A stretch of DNA of 64,000 nucleotides from Scytalidium lignicola (lineage: Eukaryota; Ascomycota; Leotiomycetes). The stretch's first letter is position 1. The number at the start of each line of letters is the position of its first letter. Below, piece by piece: positions 56,565-64,000 of the stretch. The notes below the pieces were generated by a model. It saw nothing but the letters and a program-made list of their open reading frames with translations. It was not told where the DNA came from and searched no databases. The position numbers and the translations under genes were made by a program. The DNA is taken from the NCBI GenBank assembly GCA_002812745.2, contig NCSJ02000192.1:1-64000 (forward strand). The letters run 5' to 3'.

Positions 56565-57092
56565 TCATAACCACCCTATGACTCCTTCTCCAACTACCTG
56601 CCCTCGCACTTCCACGGACACCATGCGGCCAATAACACCATCCTGGCCGACATTAAGTGCCAGTTCCCGCCCAATAAAGCTTGAATTTGCATCATTGACA
56701 TCGACTGAGATTTGTTGCATTACTGGGTTGCAATGTCCTTTGAGATACGTCGGCGTTCCATATTCGCTATTACAGATCAGATGGGAATGTCAGTGAACTA
56801 CTGTTATATATCTTCCATGAGAGCATTGGAGCCCAACTCAAATTTCAGGAATAACGTAGCATTGGACTACATACTGAATTCTTAGTTTCATTTTATTACT
56901 CAACCAACCTGGTTTCACTTCATACAATATCTTCGTATTACCTTCGTTCTCCTCTGCGAAACGATTTGATAGCTGAAGTCGCCAGATACTTTCTGACGAG
57001 AAACATGGTTTATCGAATTGAGGTTGAAGCTGTATCACGGCAACGGCGTCTCCAGATGAAGGTGCTGGGGGAAGATTGTTGTCGCCACACAT
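56565..57092 (-). CDS. Hypothetical protein, two exons, splice site uncertain
   Basis: Not recognised. The first segment starts MCGDNNLPPAPSSGDAVAVI at 57092 and runs open past RLQLSNRFAEENEG. A second open segment (around 56775-56565) reads EYGTPTYLKGHCNPVMQQIS and ends GEGVIGWL with a stop. A 3' splice site (CTGTAATAG) with a CTGAC branch site precedes it, and one GT (in TTGTATGAAG) would keep the frame, giving an intron of about 160 nt. Alternating hydrophobic and polar residues suggest beta strands. It faces away from the SOD gene's end. Confidence 0.4.
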
Positions 57093-57738
57093 AATGAACA
57101 GAAGTTTTCTTTGTTTATTCGATTGGGTATCGAAATGAAAAAGATTTTATAAGAGGTGAAGAAAAGGACTAAAATCACAAGACTTGTAGCTAACAATGGA
57201 ACACTTCTTGATTTTAAAACCTAAATGTCTTTAACTAAAGATATCTCAGTAAGCAGCGGAGAGACTAACGGTGCAAAACTCATCTAATTGACCAACCAAT
57301 GAGCGGAATTGCAGCAAAACCATCAAACAGGCCCTTCCAATACAAAGGCAATACGCTAAAAAATATAGCTAGCAACTAGATGCTTTAAAACCTGGTCGAT
57401 GCTTTGTGCAGATCTTGGCCTGTGTTGAGCAGATTTGCGGAGGTTTTAGTAATCAACACCTTGATGGACTGCGGAAGTTTGAGCACGTTTGAGCGGGATG
57501 GAGTCGGATCCCGACACCGACTAATCGCAGCCCCTAATTTTATTCGCAAAATGAATAGCAGCTGAGTCTTTGCCAAGATCAAAGTATTGAATAACTCGCA
57601 CAGGATAGATTTGCAATCACAAATATATAAACTAAAGAGCTCAGTAATGATATATTATGAGCGCTGAATCTCGAGCTAGAACGAGTTGGCTTATGCTACG
57701 TTTATGCTACCTTGATGGCCACACCAACAAGGTGAGGA
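57093..57738. other. Intergenic, nothing recognised
   Basis: Promoter side of the hypothetical gene and 3' side of the SOD gene; no coding or repeat signal. Confidence 0.5.
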
Positions 57739-58449
57739 TTACAAACTTGCTGCGAGACTACCAACAGAACCAAAAACATTTTCAACATTGCCCACCAATC
57801 GCTTTTCCACTGCGCCCCAGTTGATAACGTTCCAGATTCCCGTAACGTAATCCTTTTTATTGTTCAGGTACTGAAGGTAGTATGCATGCTCCCACATATC
57901 TACTCCAAGAAGGGGTTTCTTGCCCTTGGGTACAATATCTTGATCTTTACTCGTGATGATTTCCAGGGTTCCGGTATTGACATCCTGAGCCAACCACCCC
58001 CACCCACTCCCCTGTAAAGACAACAAGGTGGCCTCAAACTTAGCCTTGAAGCCATCGACGCTCCCCCAATGTGATGAGAGGGCCGTCACCAAGTTTGGTG
58101 CCACGGAGGAAGATGGGCTGGTAGTGGTTGCTGAGGCAGGAATGAGGTTCTCCCAAAATAATGTATGATTGATATGCCCACCAGCATTGAACCGAACTGC
58201 TGCTTGAAGATGAATTTGTTCCACTATATTACCTGTAGAAGAAGCAGTAGCTTGAGATTGCAGAGCACCATTAAGGTTGGTAACATAAGCCTGGTGATGT
58301 TTGGAATGATGAAGTGTCATTATCTGCTCCGAAATATAAGGTTCCAATGCCTGATGTTTATGTCAGTTGGGTGAACCTTTCTTATCTTTTGCGTATCCTA
58401 CATTGTAAGCATAAGGGAGCTTAGGAAGTGTGAATGCCGTAGAAGTCAT
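57739..58449 (-). CDS. Manganese superoxide dismutase, cytosolic type, 219 aa
   Basis: Converts superoxide to hydrogen peroxide and oxygen. Exon 1 (58402-58449) encodes MTSTAFTLPKLPYAYN. After a 51-nt intron, exon 2 (57739-58350) carries ALEPYISEQIMTLHHSKHHQ. Metal ligands are His30, His78 (GGHINHTLFWENL), Asp167 and His171 (VDMWEHAYY). QGSGWGWLAQD carries the Gln typical of Mn rather than Fe enzymes. The N-terminus begins directly at the mature-enzyme start with no mitochondrial presequence, so a cytosolic location is inferred. Two short insertions (TTSPSSSVAP-like Ser/Thr-rich loop after helix 2; Gly/Lys PKGKK) are ordinary variation. Intact. Confidence 0.94.
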
Positions 58450-60220
58450 TTTTTGCTCGTAGGTGCAAAAGAGTTGATGGATTGGGAGAAGGATGAGACA
58501 CGCGCAAGTTCGATGAGTATCAGAGAATCAGAACAAGAAGAAAAGGAGGAAACCGGCATTCAATTTATAAGATACGCCTTAGCTGGGGCTTGTGAAATTC
58601 CTAAGGGCCAATGAATGTTATTATATCTGAATTTGGGTTAGCTTGTGGTGGAGGCATGCGGATCCAATCATATATCGCTTATTAATTCTAGAATCCGTTC
58701 TATGTGCACATCAAAACATCTAGTATGAAGATTGAATTTAATCAGAACCTGCAAAATTATAAGAGGGGATAGCTGGAAAGGGAAATATTAGTCTATGATA
58801 GATTGAGTTGTTATTCCGCTAAATCCAGTTGAAATTGTTGGTAAATTTGAAATCTTAGGCGCATATTCCCGGAATTGGTGAACACATTTAGCCCTTAAGA
58901 TATCCATTTGTATTATGTATTGCGGTAGGGAATACTTACGGAGTTCCCATACGGAGCCCCATACCTCAGATTACCCCAGATTTGTATGTAATATATAGTA
59001 GTTGTTGTAGTAGTTATAATAGACAACCACAGTTTATGGTTCTACAGCGAGTTCCCCTATCCCCCTAGATATCGCTTCTGTACGTAGCCAACTGTACAAC
59101 CCGATCGCACTCCCACAATATCTAATGACATACTGTAGCAACAATTATAATAATAAATGCTATATTTTCTAGAATTTCTTGAGTTGGTTAATTAATATTC
59201 AAATATTTTGAAATCAACGAAATACTTGAATAAGAATTGTAACATATGTTCTGGCCGATCCTTAAATGGAGGTGTAGCAAATTTACACATATTTTCAACA
59301 CCACCCCACAATTAATAAGATTTTTGATCGCAATTCTCAATTAAATATAGCTTCTACCAAATTGATTTACCTATTTCCTAAGCAAGCAAGAAGTGTTTTC
59401 GGGGAATATATCTATGGTAATGGTTGTATCAAACACGCAGGTGTTCCACTAGGAGCAATGGCAGCGAATACATGCTTTTGTTGATAACCCAATCCTCAAA
59501 CCGGAAAATCAAGCTGATTCTAATGTCAACCAGCGATTTAAGTTATATGAGCTCATAAATCATTAAATTACTGGCAGTTGAATTAGTAATAATGTGGTTG
59601 TATAAATATATATATTTGTTTCTGGTAACGATATTCATTAAAAAAAAAAAAGATCTCCAGTGTTGAAAATATTATGGAGATTTGATGATTTATAGGTTAA
59701 TTTGATTTGTAAAATGTTATTTTAAATATATATTCTTTACCCTTTATGCCTTTTAATACAAATCCTAATATCTCTGCTTAGAAGAAGAAAAATTAATATT
59801 ACAAGTAAGGATTGCAACTTGAATAGAGCTAGTGAACTAACTACTTGCTTAAATGTATAATTTTACTAAATTGTGCTTACACCATAGGGTGGAGATGATT
59901 ACGCATGCGGACATAGGAGCCCGTCAATTCCGAGTTTACAACCGTGCTCTCTGCATCTCGTATCATCTTACATTATATTAATGAATATTCCCACTTATAA
60001 ATGAAATACTAACCGAAAACAGTGAATTCGTATCATAATTTCACCACGTGGACAGGTGAGATGATATTAATACTGCTTAGTGCTTATAAAACCCTGGTCC
60101 CTTCCCGCCTTTATATAAAGCTGGATTTCTATACAGTTGAATCCATTTCAGCATTTAATACAGCTTCATTCCAGTGAAGTTGAAGTTATTCAATCTTAAA
60201 TACTTAAGTGCTCAGCCACG
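58450..60220. other. Intergenic, AT-rich, with an old repeat
   Basis: About 1.8 kb. It holds the SOD promoter, copy 2 of the dispersed repeat (59071-59127), a 13-A run (59640-59652) and, near 60110, a TATATAAAG just upstream of the next gene (60113-60121), a good TATA-box candidate. No gene is seen. Confidence 0.5.
59071..59127 (+). repeat. Dispersed repeat fragment, copy 2
   Basis: ATATCGCTTCTGTACGTAGC and the following GTACAACCCGAT and CTCCCACAATAT align to 19367-19424. The preceding 140 bp (58930-59070) is not obviously shared. Possibly the 3' end of a decayed LTR family. Confidence 0.5.
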
Positions 60221-61650
60221 ATGTTTTCTCAAGTGATATACCTTTCACTTGTCTCTCTATGCGTAGCCGCCCAACCCCCGGGAGTAATTAGTCCGGTTGC
60301 CAAAATTTGTAACTCTTCACTACCTAAGGCAGTTTGTATCAACAACTACGGCGCTGTGTTATCCTATCCATTCTTCCGGGATGTCTCCACTGGGGGATTA
60401 GATATCCCATATTCACAAACAAACGTGCCTAATGACACATCGTTCTCTCTTCTTGCCTCAGCCGACTTCCTTGTCTTTGATCAAACAAAGGGATTGCAGG
60501 TGCTTGGTGAAAACGCAAAGTATGAATTTATGTTTGCACTTGATGAGGTATATTCACTTATTTTGACACACATAATGCTCATGCTAATGATGCACATAGG
60601 TAGTACATGAAGCTCCTGTTTACAGTCCAGTAAACAATAAGCTATACTTTTCCCAATTGCAAGAAGGGTTTGATGGCGTTTTTGTTGTAGATTTGAACGT
60701 GAATCCGCCAACACTCGGAACTATAAATTCAGACCCCCCTATATCGANCCCCGAACGGGGCGACATTCCATGATGGATTGTGAGCGAATATTTCTACACT
60801 AATAAATACTTGGAAGTCAAATCTAACATATTGAAGTATATATTGGGCAGCATCTGGCGGAAACAACTCTACTGAAGATTCCACTTCTACTCCAGCAATT
60901 ATCAAAATGGACCCAACAAGCAACAAGGCTACTGTTTTACTTAACAATTACTTTGGAAGGTATTTCAACACAATTGACGATTTATTCATTGATGAATCAG
61001 GAGTTATATTCTTTACTGATCCTGGTAAGCGCCCTGTTATGATTAACTTTCTTTTCCCTTTGTCTTATGCATACTCATGTAATGTAGACTATTCGTGGTT
61101 TCAAGGACTTGACAATACGGCTCCGATGCTTGAGGCCGCTAGTTACCGTTTTGATCCTAATACTGGCTCTGTTGTGATTATTGATGATTCTATGGATCAG
61201 CCAAACGGAATTGCTCTTGCACCACTACCAGCAAACTCCGGTACTCCTCGTACAGTGTACGTTTCGGACTCTGGTGTAGCGGCACAAACCATTGTTCAAG
61301 ACTTAGGAAGCCATGGTTTCACATATAATACCACAGGAAAGCGGACCGTATACGCATATGATCTAAGTTCAAATGGAAAGCATTTACTAAATAGAAGACC
61401 GATATATCTAGCTCAGGAATGGGGTCCAGATGGTCTGAAAGTTGCTGCTAATGGATACATCGTTACAGCTACCGGAAGTGGTGTGGATGTGGTGGATCCT
61501 GATGGTGACCTACTGCTACGGGTTCAGACAAATTTCACTGTCCAGAATATTGCATGGGCTGGATCAAACTTTGAGGATTTATGGATGGTAGGAATTGGCG
61601 GTGCTGCTAGAGTTCAAGGATGGAACCTACCTGGCCAACAGCTCGTGTGA
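60221..61650 (+). CDS. Secreted SMP-30/gluconolactonase-like lactonohydrolase, about 418 aa
   Basis: Four exons (60221-60547, 60600-60779, 60837-61024, 61088-61650) with introns of 52, 57 and 63 nt. The signal peptide is MFSQVIYLSLVSLCVAAQ. The body is a six-bladed beta-propeller of the SMP-30 type: ADFLVFDQTKG, EAPVYSPVNNKLYFSQLQEG, TIDDLFIDESGVIFFTDP, DQPNGIALAPL, VYVSDSG and QEWGPDGLKVAANGYI. These enzymes bind a divalent metal and open lactones. The coding length is one base too long in exon 2, and that base is the 'n' at 60748. Without it, PNGATFHDG reads in frame. I therefore treat the gene as intact with a sequence ambiguity. Confidence 0.85.
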
Positions 61651-63858
61651 GCGTTGAGAACCGCATTAGAACTTGCCTAAGAAGGTTACCCTGTGAATCG
61701 CTTAAATATCATTTGAGTAATATATAAGAGGATTTAGCATTATATTATGATTATTATAGCTTTAAATATTAGGCTTTGTATATATACCATAAAGTAATAA
61801 TAATACCGAAATAAGTATACTGATTAGTCCAGGTTTGAATAAGTGATTCGCGCCTCCTTAGCTTAAACTAGGTTGATTGATATATTAAACACATACTAAG
61901 TGCTCTAGAGTAGTCGAATATTTAGTAACAAACTAAAGTAGCTAAGCGTCATACTCTAGAATTGTAGCAGACTAAATTATATTCTATTATGTTCTAAAGA
62001 AATCAGCACAAGCTTTATTATTAGTAAATCTGCCCTTATAATACTACTGGATATTTTTGTTAGCATACCGGAGACATAGTAATATTGGGGTTTCTGGGAA
62101 AATCAATAAAATCGCATTGCATAATACTTGATCACAGTCAATACGGATTGCCCCAGGGCTAATTAAGCCAACAATAAGCTGTAAAAAGTTGAATAAGTCC
62201 TGGAGATTAACTTAGTTAGGGCCGATTAGTAAGAGCCTTCTGATTTGTCAGGGAGAAAGACAAAGGCAATAAAGAAGCTATTTAAGTTATGATCAATACC
62301 TATAAACTAAAATTTTATTATATAATTCTTAGTACATATTAGAACTAACCAATCATATCCATAAGTGGCATATTAAATCGATTAGTATCATATATATTTA
62401 TCGATTATTATTATATCATGGCGTGATTAGAGGTAGGTGATTGACTCTAGGCAGACAATAAATAAACCATTTAGTCACTAAGTCCATAGTTCTTTAAGGA
62501 TATTATATTTAATCCCACTATTCTCTAGGTGCCAAATCAAATCCTCAGTTAACAACTAGCCCTGGCATATATCCCTTGGTAAAAGAGGAATCTCTGATAC
62601 TATTTGCCAGATAAATGTAATTGTATTACGGACTTATATGCCCAGTTTTTATTAGCTAGAGTATATAATATATTAGTATATAATTCTAATTACCTACTAA
62701 ATAAAGAGTTTAAACTGTATTTTTAACCTCAGCTATAAGATACCAAAGAGAAGGGCAAGCAGCAGGGTCTTTACTAGGAGGGTGGTTGTGTTGATTAAAC
62801 TGATCCCCAGGTCAATATCAAACCTCCAATCTTAAGCTATTGGGTAATTTAACGCCTAGAATAGAGAAGAGGCACCCTGATCCGCAGGATTAAGTATTAC
62901 GAACTTTATTCTACCCTTCGGTTAGCTCTTCGATCACATATATAATACACTTTATAACACCCATGTTCTGGTTTTTTACTTCTAGTTATACTAAAGGCAG
63001 AGCTACGAAGTCTAGCCCAGGCCTGAATAACAGCAAAAAGGGCTTCTCCAGAGGGGTAGGTAGCTAGGGGTGGGGGATAGTATAATAAGTGCATCAGGCG
63101 GAGGCGTGAGAGCTGGAGGTGGGGTTAGAGGATATAGGGTTAGAGGAGATAACAAATCAAAGGGATTAAAGGGTCAGAATCGTTGAATTGATCAAGTTCG
63201 TCTATTTTTAATTATAAGGGATGTGCGCATACCGAATAGATGTGCACATATCGAATCTAAGTGTAGGATCTAAGAGTCAGGACTGGAAGTGGGGTCACCC
63301 CCTACGATCCGTCTACGATCCGCTTACAATCTGCTGGCTATATGCTAACGATCTGCCAAAGCTATATAGACTATAGCCATAGTAGGCTGAAATCGCCAAC
63401 GATTAGTTTGAATACAGAGTCATTCATCCATTTGATCTATCAGTCTATCATATTGCACTCATCAGAACCCAGAAACTTCACATTAATACTAATTCAAAGT
63501 AGGTATTGATTAAATTAAGCTAGAAAAGCTGGGTTCATGTAAGAAAGCTGGAAAACACGTTTGGCGCAGAGAACCCCCTAGTGATTAGTAAGTTCGACAC
63601 CGGGTGTATGTAACAGCAGCCTCGTTAGAACCTCTGTAGTCACTCCGGCTTCTCTTCGCTCTCAACGACCGCTTTACACACCTTCAACTAAAAGCAGGGA
63701 TTGTAGAGAGCATAGCAACGATATCCCTAGAAGGCGTGGAGGGATTGCAAATGATTTAGAGAGTTGAGTCGCAGGATCAGCACGGCCTTCTACTCGCGCC
63801 GAGTCAACTTGTTATTCTTCAGCCTCAGAGTACGTCTTCAAGGTAATTATTAGACGTC
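61651..63858. other. AT-rich then repeat-like intergenic sequence, no gene
   Basis: 61700-62720 is AT-rich and unremarkable. 63219-63260 has two near-copies of TGTGCGCATACCGAATA, and 63300-63360 holds repeated TACGATCCG-like words. Such clusters often mark eroded LTRs, but no ends could be defined. A 62-codon minus frame at 62906-63094 has no motif. Confidence 0.4.
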
Positions 63859-64000
63859 ATGAGGCTGCTTAGGACTGATATTCTTGAGCTCGAAACCTTT
63901 GTAGCCCCACCTATTCCGCCATATGCCATTCTCTCTCACACGTGGGGAGAAGGAGAGATTTTATACGAAGATGTGCAACAGGGTAGAGAAAGACTCCTTT
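63859..64000 (+). CDS. HET-domain protein, N-terminal fragment (runs off the window)
   Basis: The frame MRLLRTDILELETFVAPPIP, then PYAILSHTWGEGEILYEDVQ, is open to the window end (47 codons). The MRLL start and YAILSHTWG block are the first conserved parts of the same HET subclass as the gene at 40199-42534. The start codon is the first ATG before the domain. Confidence 0.85.
   Translation, partial: MRLLRTDILELETFVAPPIPPYAILSHTWGEGEILYEDVQQGRERLL

Noticed and set aside
1..64000. CRISPR arrays, operons, bacterial ribosome-binding sites
   Set aside because: The sequence is eukaryotic (spliced genes, fungal families); no regularly spaced repeat arrays were seen.

Overview
The window looks like nuclear DNA of a filamentous ascomycete (Pezizomycotina). 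The evidence is short introns (about 50-75 nt) with GT...AG ends and CTAAC/CTGAC-like branch sites, several HET-domain genes, a Zn2Cys6 regulator, a THI5/NMT1 homologue with a TPP riboswitch upstream, and very AT-rich transposon graveyards whose nonsense-only decay resembles repeat-induced point mutation (RIP). I cannot name the species. Single 'n' characters are scattered through the sequence. Some coincide with frameshifts and look like assembly ambiguities.

Positions 1-19060 are a nested transposon block. The 3' end of one chromovirus (chromodomain, polypurine tract, 458-bp LTR) is followed by a heavily mutated Ty3/Gypsy element (E1: protease end, RT, RNase H, integrase, chromodomain). E1 is split in its integrase core by a complete 8.2-kb Ty3/Gypsy element (E2, 4755-12940) with 194-bp LTRs and 5-bp target duplications AAGGC. 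It is split again, before the chromodomain, by a dead Tc1/mariner element (13486-14761). E2 keeps one reading frame from Gag through Pol and about 400 codons past the chromodomain. That tail I cannot identify.

Positions 19900-31000 are gene-bearing but decayed: an adenylating-enzyme gene with two in-frame stops, an intact six-exon THI5-type thiamine-pyrimidine synthase with its riboswitch, an intact LURP-one-related gene, remnants of a phenol 2-monooxygenase and a broken Zn2Cys6 regulator. Positions 31800-46100 hold an intact 637-aa HET gene, an intact 706-aa RBR-type ubiquitin ligase, a membrane-protein pseudogene, a HET gene with a membrane tail broken by one frameshift and one stop, a MITE with about 90-bp inverted repeats, and a third, frameshifted HET gene. 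A further HET gene begins at 63859 and runs off the window.

Positions 47100-61650 are the best-preserved part: an amidase and an APC-family permease transcribed divergently from a shared intergenic region, a P1B copper-type ATPase with a very cysteine-rich N-terminus, a dehydrogenase scrap, a cytosolic-type MnSOD, and a secreted SMP-30/lactonase-like protein. Likely functional links, all inferred, are nitrogen scavenging (amidase plus permease), metal and oxidative stress (Cu ATPase plus SOD), and self/non-self recognition (HET genes).
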